DNA of 64,000 bases from CAWJFP01 sp963842155 (GCA_963842155.1 CAWJFP010000013.1:1-64000); one strand, 5' to 3'. Numbered from the stretch's first letter, positions 40,493 through 49,903 are shown. Notes: a model not told the origin generated them from the letters alone. A program made the numbers and translations.

Positions 40493-40529
40493 TGCGGGAC
40501 CCCGCGCGCCGCAACCCCGGATCGTCGCC

Positions 40530-42633
40530 ATGACCGCCGCCGCGCGCGAGATTCCGATCGACCAGCTCACGCTCGCCCAGGCCGAGGAGGAGCTCGCGCG
40601 GCTGGCGCGCGAGATCGCGCATCACGACCGGCTCTATTACCAGAAGGACCAGCCCGAGATTTCGGACGCCGACTATGACGCGCTGCGCCGAAGAAACGAC
40701 GAGATCGAGCGGCGCTTTCCCGCCCTCGTCCGGAGCGACAGCCCGTCCCACCGCGTTGGCGCGGCCCCCGCCGCCGGCTTCGCCAAGGTCGTTCATGCCC
40801 GGCCCATGCTCTCGCTCAACAACGCTTTCGCCGAGGAGGAAGCGCACGAGTTCCTGGCGCGGGTGCGCCGCTTCCTCGGCCTCGCGGCCGAGGAGCCGGT
40901 CGAGATCGTGGCCGAGCCGAAGATCGACGGCCTCTCGGTCTCGGCGCGCTACGAGCATGGCCGCTTCGCGCAAGGTGCGACGCGCGGCGACGGCGTCACC
41001 GGCGAGGATGTGAGCGAGAATTTGCGCCATGTGAAGGGGCTGCCCGAGAGGCTCGCCGGCCGCCATGCGCCCGACCTTCTCGAGGTGCGCGGCGAGGTCT
41101 ATATGACCAAGAGCGACTTCACGAAGCTCAACGAGGAGCAGGAAAAGGCGGGCAAGCCGCTCTTCGCCAATCCGCGCAACGCGGCGGCCGGCTCGCTCCG
41201 CCAGCTCGATCCGCGCATCACCGCGGGACGCCGGCTCTCCGCATTCTTCTATTCCAGCGGCGAGATGAGCGCGAATTTGGGCGAGACCCAGTGGGAGTTC
41301 CTCGCCGCTTTGCGCGCTCTCGGCTTCGCGACCAACCCCCTCGCCCGGCTCTGTCCCGATATCGATGCGGCGCTCGAGGTCTATCGCGAGATCGCCGCGA
41401 CGCGCGCGAAGCTCGCCTACGAAATCGACGGCGTCGTCTACAAGGTGAACCGCTTCGACCTGCAGCGACGGCTGGGCATGGTGAGCCGCGCGCCGCGCTG
41501 GGCGCTCGCGCATAAATTCCCCGCCGAGCGCGCCGAGACCCTGCTCGAGGACATCACCATCCAGGTCGGCCGCACAGGCACGCTCACGCCCGTGGCCGTC
41601 CTTGCGCCGGTCACGGTCGGCGGCGTGGTGGTCTCGCGCGCCACGCTTCATAACGAGGACGAGATCGCCCGCAAGGACGTACGCATCGGCGACACGGTCA
41701 TCGTGCAGCGCGCGGGCGATGTCATCCCGCAGATCGTCGGCGTGGTGATGGAGCGGCGGCCCAAGGGCGCCAGGCCCTATCGGTTCCCGACGCGCTGTCC
41801 GGTCTGCCATAGCCACGCGACGCGCGAGCCGGGCGAGGTGGCGCGACGCTGCACCGGCGGCCTCATTTGCGCCGCGCAGGCGCGCGAGCGGCTTCGGCAT
41901 TTCGTCTCGCGCGACGCTTTCGATATCGAGGGCCTGGGGCGCAAGCATATCGAAGCGTTCTTCGACGACGAGCTCCTGAAGAGCCCGGTCGATATTTTCC
42001 GCCTCCATCGCCACCGCACTGCGCTCGAAAGCCGCGAGGGTTGGGGCAAGCAGTCGATCGACAACCTGTTTCACGCCATCGACGCGCGTCGGCATATTTC
42101 GCTCGACCGCTTCGTCTACGCTCTCGGCATCCCGCAAGTGGGCCAGGCGACGGCGCGGCTCCTCGCCAAGACCTATCGCAGCCTCGAGACCTGGTGCGCG
42201 GCCATGGCGGCGGCGCAGGACCGCGAGAGCGAAGCCTATCGCGAGCTCACCGACATCGAGGGCATCGGGCCCGCCGTGGCGCAGGACATTCTCGATTTCT
42301 TCGCCGAGCCCCATAACCGCCAAGTGCTCGACGAGCTCGCCCGCGAGGTCACCGTCGAGGCGTTCACGCCGCCGGCTGACCGCCACCTCGCCCATCGCGG
42401 GCAAGACGGTGGTCTTCACGGGCACGCTCGAGCGCATGACGCGCAACGAGGCCAAGGCGCGCGCCGAATTGCTCGGCGCGAGCGTGGCTGGTTCCGTCTC
42501 GAAGAAGACCGACTATGTCGTGGTCGGCGCCGATGCGGGCTCCAAGGCGGCGAAGGCGGCGGCGCTCGGTGTGAAGACGCTCAGCGAGAGCGAATGGCTC
42601 GAACTTATCGGGGAAGTAGAATTTTTAGAGTAG
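40530..42633 (+). CDS. ligA: NAD-dependent DNA ligase, one frameshift in the tail
   Basis: LigA seals nicks with NAD+. The adenylation domain has AMP lysine 131 in VAEPKIDGLSVSARYEHG, with the Ia domain (HHDRLYYQKDQPEISDADYD) before it. The OB fold, the four-cysteine zinc finger (CPVCHSHATREPGEVARRC and GGLICAAQ) and helix-hairpin-helix region (ELTDIEGIGPAVAQDILDFF) follow. Between about 42375 and 42395 the frame changes. The first frame ends in VEAFTPPA; dropping one base gives SPIAGKTVVFTGTLERMTRN, the BRCT domain, to the stop at 42633. The gene is essential, so an insertion error is more likely than a truncated enzyme. Unrepaired, the first frame runs into the glutathione peroxidase frame. 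Confidence 0.88.
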
Positions 42634-42644
42634 GGAGCGAAGCG

Positions 42645-43154
42645 ATGGGAGCGGCAGGTGCGACGGCGCGGAAGACAGCTTTCGATTTCCAACTCGAGAG
42701 CCTGAAGGGCGGGCCGATGCCGCTCGGCCAGTTCGCGGGACGTCCGCTGCTGATCGTCAATACCGCGTCGAAATGCGGCTTCACGCCCCAATATGCGGGA
42801 CTCGAAGCCGTCTGGCGACGCTACCGCGACAAGGGCCTCGTGGTCGTGGGCGTGCCGTCCAACGATTTCGGCAATCAGGAGCCGGGCGCGGGCGCCGAGA
42901 TCGCCAGCTTCTGTGCGCTGACATACGGCGTCGATTTCCCCATGACGGCAAAGGTTCATGTGCGGGGCGCGGAGGCACATCCCCTCTTCCGCTGGCTCGC
43001 CGCCGAGGGCGGCTTCCTCGCGCGCCCGCGCTGGAATTTCTACAAATACGCCATCGGCCGCGACGGGCGCCTGCGCAACTGGTTCTCGAGCCTGACCAAG
43101 CCCGAGGCGCCGACCCTGGCGCGCGTCATCGAGACGATGATCGCGGCGGGTTGA
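42645..43154 (+). CDS. Glutathione peroxidase-family peroxiredoxin
   Basis: 169 residues of the GPx/BtuE family, reducing hydrogen peroxide and lipid peroxides with thiols. The thiol active site is LLIVNTASKCGFTPQYAGLE (Cys, not selenocysteine) and partner motifs are VVGVPSNDFGNQEPG and RWNFYKYAIGRDG. The ATG at 42645 follows GGGAGCGAAGCG; the ligA stop is 11 bases upstream. Because ligA is frameshifted, its first frame reads straight into this gene; that apparent fusion is rejected. A hairpin terminator lies 38 bases after the stop. Confidence 0.93.
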   Translation: MGAAGATARKTAFDFQLESLKGGPMPLGQFAGRPLLIVNTASKCGFTPQYAGLEAVWRRYRDKGLVVVGVPSNDFGNQEPGAGAEIASFCALTYGVDFPMTAKVHVRGAEAHPLFRWLAAEGGFLARPRWNFYKYAIGRDGRLRNWFSSLTKPEAPTLARVIETMIAAG

Positions 43155-43191
43155 AGGAGATCCGCGGGTTTCCCAAATCGCAAAGCCTGCC

Positions 43192-43218
43192 AGCCGCGGC
43201 CCCAATGGGGCCGCGGCT
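43192..43218. terminator. Bidirectional terminator between convergent genes
   Basis: A perfect 12-bp stem AGCCGCGGCCCC (43192-43203) and GGGGCCGCGGCT (43207-43218) with an AAT loop. It lies between the ends of the glutathione peroxidase gene and the minus-strand WxPGxW protein. T-rich tails are weak on both sides (TCTATCATGC to the right). It can fold on either transcript, so it may serve both genes. Confidence 0.75.
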
Positions 43219-43257
43219 CTATCATGCGCTCAACAGACTATTGCTGCCGCTCGCTCC

Positions 43258-43737
43258 CTATTCCCAATGGCCGTCGATCCATTGCCAGCCGGTACCATTG
43301 GCAGCTTGCTGCCAGTGGCCCGGTTGCCAAACGGCCTGGGGCTGCGGGCGTTGGACATATTGGCCGGGAATCCAGGCCCACGAGCTGCCCGTCCAGTTCC
43401 AGCGCCCTGGCTGCCAATAGACGACCGACGAGGGCGGAGGCGGAATGGTCTCCGCTTCCGGAGGCGGCGGCGCGCTGGGGGCAATGATCTCGGTCGTCGT
43501 CACCTGGGTCGTGCCAGTGGCTGGATTTATGGTCGTCGTCCGCGTGGTCCCGGTGCTGGGATCCGTCGTCGTCGTTTGCGTGACGCCCGTGGCAGGATCG
43601 ACAGTCGTGGTCGCCTGAGCCTGAGCGAGCTGCAGGGGCTGCTGCGCCTGCGTCGCGGACAGCGGCGCGGCAAGGCAGGTTCCGGCGATGCCCATCATCA
43701 GCGGGAACACCAGAGCGGCGGTTTTTGGATGAAACAT
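43258..43737 (-). CDS. Secreted WxPGxW-repeat protein
   Basis: 159 residues. The ATG at 43737 with GGAAGGAGC upstream gives a Sec signal peptide (MFHPKTAALVFPLMMGIAGT, cleavage near LAAPLSA). Next comes a Thr-rich repeat, DPATGVTQTTTTDPSTGTTR, with a third unit NPATGTTQVTTTE, then a proline stretch and a C-terminal YXWGXW-like block. That block has YWQPGRWNWTGSSWAWIPGQY and WQPGHWQQAANGTGWQW, where WxPGxW repeats are the hallmark of a small outer-membrane or periplasmic family of unknown function. It is convergent with the GPx gene across a shared hairpin. Wall-binding or surface role is only a guess. Confidence 0.78.
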   Translation of the reverse strand: MFHPKTAALVFPLMMGIAGTCLAAPLSATQAQQPLQLAQAQATTTVDPATGVTQTTTTDPSTGTTRTTTINPATGTTQVTTTEIIAPSAPPPPEAETIPPPPSSVVYWQPGRWNWTGSSWAWIPGQYVQRPQPQAVWQPGHWQQAANGTGWQWIDGHWE

Positions 43738-43969
43738 GACAAGGCTCCTTCCGAAGCGAGCGATCGCCCTTGGCACACAAAACTGCCAAAGGCTTTCGGT
43801 CCCACGTGACCGGATTTGGTTTTTTCCTGCCGAGGTTTCAACGCAGGGAAGCGCGCAGGCCCGTGACAAATCTAGGGCGCCGAGACGCTCTCGACTTGCG
43901 CCTTAATGCCGGCGCAAAGTTAATGAGCTGCCAGCATAAGGTTTCGTGCCGCAACAGTACCGGCCGGCG

Positions 43970-46015
43970 TCATGCGCGGCCGATCGCACGCGTCGCTTGC
44001 CGAAGCCAGGCCGCTGCCTCGGCGTCGAGCAGCGGCGTCAGCGTCTCGCGCACGCGCGCATGATAGGAGTTGAGCCAGGTCGACTCCGCCTCGCTCAACA
44101 TCGCGGGAATCACCAGATCGAGATCGATCGGCGCCAAGGTGAGCGTCTCGAAGCCGAGCATCTTGCGCTCGGCGCCCGCGACCTGCTCGAGCGCCTTGAC
44201 CGCCACGAGATTCTCGATGCGGATGCCGTAAGCGCCGGATTTGTAGTAGCCGGGCTCGTCCGACACCACCATGCCCGGGCGCAAGGCGATGTGGTTGGGG
44301 AGCTTGGAGATGCGCTGCGGCCCCTCATGCACGCCCAAATAGCTGCCGACGCCATGACCGGTGCCATGGTCGTAATCGAGACCCGCCTGCCAAAGCGACG
44401 CCCGCGCCAGCACGTCGAGCTGGGTGCCGCTGGTGCCCTCGGGAAAGCGCGCGTCGGCCAGCGCGATATGGCCCTTCAGCACGCGGGTGAAGCGGTCGCG
44501 CATTTCCTCGCTCGGCGCGCCGATGGCGAGCGTGCGCGTCACGTCCGTGGTCCCGTCGGGATATTGCGCGCCCGAATCGACCAGGAACAGGGTACCCGGC
44601 TCGATTTGCCGGCAGGATTCCGCCGTCACGCGATAATGCACGATGGCGCCGTTCGGCCCGGCGCCCACGATGGTGGCGAAGGACAGGTCGCGGAAAAGCG
44701 GCTCGGCGCGGCGGAGCTGATGCAGCCGCTCGGCTGCCTCGATCTCGCTGACATCACGCCGCGTCGTCTCGCGCTTGATCCAGGCGATGAAGCGCACAAG
44801 CGCGGCGCCGTCGCGCCGGTGCGCCGCGCGCATGCCTTCGAGCTCGACCGCGTTCTTGCAAGCCTTGGGAAGCTGGCAAGGATCGGCGGCGCGGCGGATC
44901 TCGGCGCCTGCGCGCGCGAGGCGATCGAAGACGAAGACGGCGACCGTCGCGGGGTCGGCCTGGACGCAGCGCTTGGCCTCGCCCAGCCGGTCGAGCGCGG
45001 CCGGGAAGGCTTCGCGGCGCTCGATCTTGACGCCGTCGCCGAGATGCTCCGCGAGACCGGGAGCGAGCTTGCGCGGGTCGCAGAAGAGCTCGACCGCACT
45101 ATCCGCGCCAAGAATTGCGAAGGCGAGCGGAAGCGGCGTATGAGGCACATCGCCGCCGCGGATATTGAGGAGCCAGGCGATCGAATCCGGCGCGGTGAGC
45201 ACGGCGGCGTCCACCCCGTCTTCGGCGAGCTGGGCGGCGAGCTCGGCGCGCTTCTCGCGCGACTCCTTGCCGGCGTAGCGGAGCGGATGGGGCAGGACGG
45301 GCGAGATCGGCGGCGGCGGCTGATCCTCCCACACGGCGTCGAGGGGATTGCCCTCGCAAGCGACGAGGCGCCCGCGGGCTTTCGTCGCGGCGGCTTGATA
45401 GCGCTCGCATTCCGCCGGCGTATGGAGCCAGGGATCGTAGCCTAGCGCGGCACCAGGCTTGAGCTGCTTGGCGATCCAAGCCGCGGGCGGCTCGTCGCCC
45501 AAATGCCGGCGTTCGAAGAGCGCGGGATCGGTCTGCGCCGCCGCTTGGAGCGTGTAGCGCCCATCGACGAAGAGCGCGGCCTTCTCCGCGAGCACCACCG
45601 CCGCTCCCGCCGAGCCGGTGAAGCCGGTGAGCCAAGCCAACCGCTCGGCGCGCGGGGGAACATATTCACCCTGATGCTCGTCGCCGCGCGGCACGATGAA
45701 GCCCTCGAGCTCGCGTCGCGCCAGCTCGCGTCTGAGCTGCGCGAGTCGCTCCGCGCGCGGCGGGGCGCGGGATTCGCGCGCGTCCCGTTCCGCACGCATT
45801 TCCGCCTCCAGCGCCAAAAGCCGCGACTTGAGCGCGGGGCTCGCCGACGGAACGACGAGCTGGAGCCAAGCCGTCGGATCCTCGGGGATCGGCGCGGCGA
45901 TGACGCCGGCAATAAGATCACGCAAGCCGGCCTCGTCGAGCCGCGCTTCTTCGGCCCGCAAGAGCGCCGCCAGCTTTGTCTCCTCGACGCGCTTAGCCGA
46001 CCGACCGACCGCCAC
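43970..46015 (-). CDS. Aminopeptidase P family metallopeptidase, N-extended
   Basis: 681 residues of the M24B family, which removes an N-terminal residue preceding proline. Creatinase-like N-terminal domains start near residue 91 (LAQLRRELARRELEGFIVPR) with GDEHQGEYVPPRAERLAWLT. The M24 metal ligands appear in DSGAQYPDGTTDVTRTLAIG (Asp pair), YDHGTGHGVGSYLGVHEGPQ (His), VVSDEPGYYKSGAYGIRIEN (Glu) and the final Glu-containing region. Family members are about 600 residues; the first about 85 residues (LRDLIAGVIAAPIPEDPTAW and QLVVPSASPALKSRLLALE) form an extra amphipathic module. Start is GTG at 46015. No signal peptide, so cytoplasmic. Confidence 0.87.
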   Translation of the reverse strand: MAVGRSAKRVEETKLAALLRAEEARLDEAGLRDLIAGVIAAPIPEDPTAWLQLVVPSASPALKSRLLALEAEMRAERDARESRAPPRAERLAQLRRELARRELEGFIVPRGDEHQGEYVPPRAERLAWLTGFTGSAGAAVVLAEKAALFVDGRYTLQAAAQTDPALFERRHLGDEPPAAWIAKQLKPGAALGYDPWLHTPAECERYQAAATKARGRLVACEGNPLDAVWEDQPPPPISPVLPHPLRYAGKESREKRAELAAQLAEDGVDAAVLTAPDSIAWLLNIRGGDVPHTPLPLAFAILGADSAVELFCDPRKLAPGLAEHLGDGVKIERREAFPAALDRLGEAKRCVQADPATVAVFVFDRLARAGAEIRRAADPCQLPKACKNAVELEGMRAAHRRDGAALVRFIAWIKRETTRRDVSEIEAAERLHQLRRAEPLFRDLSFATIVGAGPNGAIVHYRVTAESCRQIEPGTLFLVDSGAQYPDGTTDVTRTLAIGAPSEEMRDRFTRVLKGHIALADARFPEGTSGTQLDVLARASLWQAGLDYDHGTGHGVGSYLGVHEGPQRISKLPNHIALRPGMVVSDEPGYYKSGAYGIRIENLVAVKALEQVAGAERKMLGFETLTLAPIDLDLVIPAMLSEAESTWLNSYHARVRETLTPLLDAEAAAWLRQATRAIGRA

Positions 46016-46402
46016 CGCCTCGCCCTCCGATAAACACCGGCTCCTGGATCAGATATAGGCCGATCGAAGCCAAGAGCAGCTCCGCCGTTGGAAGCAAGCA
46101 TCGACGAAGCCGCCGCCATGGTCAATGTTGCGGTGCAATATGTTTTCAGGGCTACCCTCCACAAAACCGGGCCCCTAAAGCGAGCAGGAGCCCAGCCTTT
46201 GCCCCAGCCTTTGCGCGGCTATAATCAACGTCTCATGATAAAATAGCATGCGACAATATGCACATATGCTATTAATACATGGGTGCGATGCACAAAATTC
46301 TCTGATAAAGCGCGAAACCAGGACTATCTTTTAAACGTACCAAGATCATCGGCAACCGCCGAAAAGGGTCTAAGGACCAGAACGGAAGTTTGGAGAAAGA
46401 CG
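46016..46402 (+). promoter_or_regulatory. AT-rich spacer with tandem and inverted repeats
   Basis: No gene is seen in these 387 bases between pepP-like and DUF1127 genes. CCCAGCCTTTGC is duplicated exactly in tandem at 46191-46214. Further on, AATAGCAT (46242-46249) and ATGCTATT (46266-46273) form perfect 8-bp inverted arms around 16 bases that contain ATATGC twice, a candidate operator. The region is markedly AT-rich and lies upstream of the small DUF1127 protein, so it probably carries that gene's promoter and a regulator site. Its regulator is not identified. Confidence 0.5.
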
Positions 46403-46630
46403 ATGAGAATTCGCAGCATCTTCGCTCGTGTCGCGCGGCCGATTGCCGAGTGGCGCGACCGCCGGGCCGCCTACGACGAGCTGGCCGGCCTCGATGACCA
46501 TATGCTGGCCGATATCGGCATCTGCCGCGGCGACATTCCGGGCATCGTGACCGGGTTGGTCGAGCCGGGCGATAATTTCGGAGCCCCGGCGCGGAACGTG
46601 AACGACAATCAGCCTCGGGTCGCCGCCTGA
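46403..46630 (+). CDS. DUF1127 small protein
   Basis: 75 residues. The ATG at 46403 has GGAGAAAG upstream. An N-terminal basic amphipathic stretch (MRIRSIFARVARPIAEWRDR) is followed by the DUF1127 core ELAGLDDHMLADIGICRGDI, conserved in alphaproteobacteria, then a tail unlike the usual short family end (PGDNFGAPARNVNDNQPRVA). Related small arginine-rich proteins act in RNA turnover or phosphate and stress responses; I do not know this one's role. It is followed by a strong terminator and stands alone behind an AT-rich spacer. Confidence 0.85.
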   Translation: MRIRSIFARVARPIAEWRDRRAAYDELAGLDDHMLADIGICRGDIPGIVTGLVEPGDNFGAPARNVNDNQPRVAA

Positions 46631-46643
46631 CCCCGCGCGATGA

Positions 46644-46681
46644 CAGGGGAACGATAGGGACCTCGATCCCTATCGCCCCTG
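46644..46681. terminator. Terminator between DUF1127 gene and prmA
   Basis: CAGGGG (46644-46649) pairs with CCCCTG (46676-46681), and CGATAGGGA (46652-46660) pairs with TCCCTATCG (46667-46675), with a CCTCGA loop. Outer bases GATGA and TCATC can extend the stem. It sits between two convergent genes and can fold in either transcript. No long T-tract follows. Confidence 0.7.
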
Positions 46682-46700
46682 CGTCATCGCCCTGCCGCTG

Positions 46701-47573
46701 CTACCTTGCCATGATAAGCGTTGCCCAATCGCCGAGCCGCAACTGGCCGGCGAGGCGCAAGCCTCCTGTCCGATAGGCCGCGAGTACGCTGCCCGTCTGC
46801 GACGCCGTAATTCCCGACAGCACGAGAACGCCGCGCGGCTCGAGCGCGCGCGTCAAGCCGGCCGCCATCGCTCTGAGCGGCCGAGCCAGGATATTGGCGG
46901 CAATCAGGTCGTAGGGGCGCGCCTGTTGCACGAGACGGGCCTCGAGGCCGGCGCTCAAGACGGCTCGTATCTGTCCCTTCACGCCGTTCCGCGCGGCATT
47001 GGCGCGCGCGACCCTAACGGCGACGGGATCGACGTCGGCCGCGACGACGTGTCCGCGCCAGCGCTTGGCCATCGCGATCGCCAATATGCCCGAGCCGCAG
47101 CCGAGATCGAGCGCGCGGCGGAAACGGCGCCGACGGGCCAGGCGATCCAGTGCCAAGAGGCAGCCGCGCGTCGTTTCATGCGTCCCGCTGCCGAAGGCGA
47201 GCCCGGCATCGAGCTGGATGGCGATCCGGCCGGGCGCCACCAAGCCCTCGTGGAAGGAGCCGACCACGGAGAAGCGCCCGGCGCGGACCGGGGGGAACTG
47301 CTTGCGGTTTTCCGTGAGCCAATCGCGCGCCGGAAGCCGCAGGATAGCAAGCGCCGGCACGGAAGAGCCCGACGCGGCGGCCGCGAGGGCGAGCCGCGCC
47401 TCGAGCGCCGCGCGATCGGGAGCGGTCGGGAACAGGGCCTCGAGCCGCCAGCATCTGCCGTCGTCGGTCTCGAAGCAGCTGAGATTGTCGGCGAGATCGG
47501 CGAGGGCGTCGGCGAAGACGGCGCCCGCGCTTCTGGGGAGCTCGATCCGCAGCATCCAAAACGGCGGCGTCAT
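46701..47573 (-). CDS. prmA: Ribosomal protein L11 methyltransferase
   Basis: PrmA (290 residues) methylates ribosomal protein L11 using SAM. The start is the ATG at 47573 (MTPPFWMLRIELPRS), which overlaps the uvrD stop as ATGA; the longer frame upstream is a shadow. The SAM domain shows AFGSGTHETTRGCLLALDRL, DLGCGSGILAIAMAKRWRG and DVDPVAVRVARANAARNGV. The NxxA element is DLIAANILARPLRAMA. The last residues RLGDWATLIMAR match the family C-terminus. Coupled to uvrD on the minus strand. Confidence 0.93.
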   Translation of the reverse strand: MTPPFWMLRIELPRSAGAVFADALADLADNLSCFETDDGRCWRLEALFPTAPDRAALEARLALAAAASGSSVPALAILRLPARDWLTENRKQFPPVRAGRFSVVGSFHEGLVAPGRIAIQLDAGLAFGSGTHETTRGCLLALDRLARRRRFRRALDLGCGSGILAIAMAKRWRGHVVAADVDPVAVRVARANAARNGVKGQIRAVLSAGLEARLVQQARPYDLIAANILARPLRAMAAGLTRALEPRGVLVLSGITASQTGSVLAAYRTGGLRLAGQLRLGDWATLIMAR

Positions 47574-49903
47574 TCCCCGACAGGCTCGACGAAGCTCGCG
47601 ATCACCATCTTCTCGCCGGCATGGTCGAAGGCGATGCGCAGCTTGTCGCCGTCGACGGCCCGCACCAGCCCGCCGCCGAATTTCTGATGGAACACGCGGT
47701 CGCCGGCGGTGAAGCGATGCGCCGGCTTCTCCTCGTCGAGCGCATGGGCCTCGCCTTCGATGAGAAGGCCGCCCCGCCGCCTGCCCGTCCCGGGCTGATT
47801 TCCGCTTGACGCAGGGCCCGGAAATCGGCCCGAGGCGGCATAGCCGTAGCTCGGCTCGGGGACGGCGCCGCGGCCCGCGCCGTAGCCGGCATAGAGGCCC
47901 GGCTCGGTCATGACGTCGAGACGCTCGCGCGGCAACTCGTCGATGAAGCGCGAGGGGATGGCGCTCTGCCATTGATTATGGACGCGCCGGTTGGCGGCGA
48001 AGGAGATATAGACGCGCTGGCGCGCGCGGGTGAGGCCGACATAGGCCAGCCGCCGCTCCTCCTCGAGCGCGGCGAGGCCGCCCTCCTCCAAGGCGCGCTG
48101 ATGGGGGAACAGCCCCTCCTCCCAGCCCGGCAGGAAGACGGCGTCGAATTCGAGCCCCTTGGCGCTGTGCAGGGTCATGAGGTTCACCTGGTCGGCGGAG
48201 TCTCCCGTCTCGTTCTCCATCACGAGGGAGACATGCTCGAGAAAGCCCTCCAGGCTGTCGAACTCCTCGAGCGCGGTCACCAGCTCCTTCAGGTTCTCGA
48301 GCCGGCCTGGCGCCTCGGCCGACTTGTCGCGCTGCCACATGGCGGTATAGCCCAATTCGTCGAGCACGGTCTCGGCGAGCTCGGCCGGATCCATGGCGCG
48401 CGCCAGGTTGCGCCAACGCTCGAGATCCTCCAAGAGACGCGCGAGGGCGTTGCGCGATTTCGGCTTGAGCTCGTCGGTCTCGGCGAGCTGGCGCGCGGAG
48501 ACGGCGAGCGAGCGGCCTTGCGCGCGCGCGAGGCGGTGGATCGCCTGGATGGTCGAGTCGCCGATGCCCCGGCGCGGCGTATTGACGATGCGCTCGAAGG
48601 CCAGGTCGTCGTCCGGCTGCCGGATGACGCGCAGATAGGCGATGGCGTCCCTGATTTCTTGGCGCTCGTAGAAGCGCAAGCCGCCGACAACCCGATAGGG
48701 CATGCCGATGGTGACGAAGCGCTCTTCGAATTCGCGCGTCTGGAAGCCCGCGCGCACGAGAATGGCGATATTGCCGAGCCGAATGCCGCTCTGGCGCAAG
48801 GCCTCGATCTCCTCCCCCACGACGCGAGCCTCCTCCATACCGTCCCACAGGCCGCGCACCGAGATCGGCCTGCCGGGCTCGCCTTCGGTCCACAGGGTCT
48901 TGCCGAGCCGTCCTTGGTTATGGGCGATGAGACCCGAGGCGGCGCCGAGGATATGGCCGGTCGAGCGGTAATTCTGCTCGAGACGGATCACCTTGGCGTC
49001 GGCGAAATCCTTCTCGAAGCGCAGGATGTTGCCGACCTCGGCGCCGCGCCAGCTGTAGATCGACTGGTCGTCGTCGCCGACACAGCAGATGTTCTTGTGC
49101 TTCTGGGCGAGCAGGCGAAGCCAGAGATACTGCGCGACATTGGCGTCCTGATACTCGTCCACCATGAGGTATTTGAGCCGCTCCTGGTAGTCGGCCAGCA
49201 CGTCTCCGTGCGTGGTGAAGATCGTGAGGCAATGCAGCAGCAGATCGCCGAAGTCGCAGGCGTTGAGCTGCAGCAGCCGCTCCTGATAGCGCTGGTAGAT
49301 CTCGAGCACGCGCCCGCCGGCGATCTCGCCCCCGTCGCCGGCAGGCACGCGTTCGGGCGTGAGGCCGCGATCCTTCCAGCGCTGGATCACGGCGAGCACG
49401 GCGCGCGCCGGCCAGCGTGAATTGTCGACCGATTCGGCCTCCAGAATCTGCTTCACCAAGCGAACCTGGTCGTCGGCATCGAGAATGGTGAAATTCGGCC
49501 TGAGCCCGACGAGCTCGGCGTGGCGGCGCAAGATGCGCGCGCCGAGCGCGTGGAAGGTGCCGAGCCAGAGCCGCTCGACCGGCTGTCCCACCAGGCGCTC
49601 GATGCGCTCCTTCATCTCGCGCGCCGCCTTGTTGGTGAAGGTGACCGCCATTACCTGCCAGGGCCGCGCGAGGCCTTGATGGATGATATGGGCGAGGCGC
49701 GTGGTGAGGACGCGCGTCTTGCCCGTGCCGGCGCCGGCGAGGACGAGGACGGGGCCTTCGGTCGCCTCAACCGCCGCGCGCTGGGTCGGATTCAGCCCCT
49801 CGAGATAAGGCGCGGGGCGAGGCGGCGCAGGGCCGCGCGGCGGCAACTCCACCTCCGGCAGCGCGAAGGGGTCCTCAAATGGATCGGGCAGGGAATCGGC
49901 CAT
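47570..49903 (-). CDS. uvrD: UvrD/PcrA superfamily 1 DNA helicase
   Basis: 777 residues of a 3'-5' DNA helicase in excision and mismatch repair. Motif Q/I is LNPTQRAAVEATEGPVLVLA with GAGTGKTRVLTTRLAHII (Walker A). Motif II is MVDEYQDANVAQYLWLRL, Ia AVTFTNKAAREMKERI, III CCVGDDDQSIYSWRGAEVGN and VI YVGLTRARQRVYISFAANRR. The C-terminal tail has a Tudor-like RNA polymerase-binding segment (GDRVFHQKFGGGLVRAVDGD), as in UvrD/PcrA. N-terminal 30 residues are proline-rich. It ends overlapping prmA. Confidence 0.93.
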   Translation of the reverse strand: MADSLPDPFEDPFALPEVELPPRGPAPPRPAPYLEGLNPTQRAAVEATEGPVLVLAGAGTGKTRVLTTRLAHIIHQGLARPWQVMAVTFTNKAAREMKERIERLVGQPVERLWLGTFHALGARILRRHAELVGLRPNFTILDADDQVRLVKQILEAESVDNSRWPARAVLAVIQRWKDRGLTPERVPAGDGGEIAGGRVLEIYQRYQERLLQLNACDFGDLLLHCLTIFTTHGDVLADYQERLKYLMVDEYQDANVAQYLWLRLLAQKHKNICCVGDDDQSIYSWRGAEVGNILRFEKDFADAKVIRLEQNYRSTGHILGAASGLIAHNQGRLGKTLWTEGEPGRPISVRGLWDGMEEARVVGEEIEALRQSGIRLGNIAILVRAGFQTREFEERFVTIGMPYRVVGGLRFYERQEIRDAIAYLRVIRQPDDDLAFERIVNTPRRGIGDSTIQAIHRLARAQGRSLAVSARQLAETDELKPKSRNALARLLEDLERWRNLARAMDPAELAETVLDELGYTAMWQRDKSAEAPGRLENLKELVTALEEFDSLEGFLEHVSLVMENETGDSADQVNLMTLHSAKGLEFDAVFLPGWEEGLFPHQRALEEGGLAALEEERRLAYVGLTRARQRVYISFAANRRVHNQWQSAIPSRFIDELPRERLDVMTEPGLYAGYGAGRGAVPEPSYGYAASGRFPGPASSGNQPGTGRRRGGLLIEGEAHALDEEKPAHRFTAGDRVFHQKFGGGLVRAVDGDKLRIAFDHAGEKMVIASFVEPVGE

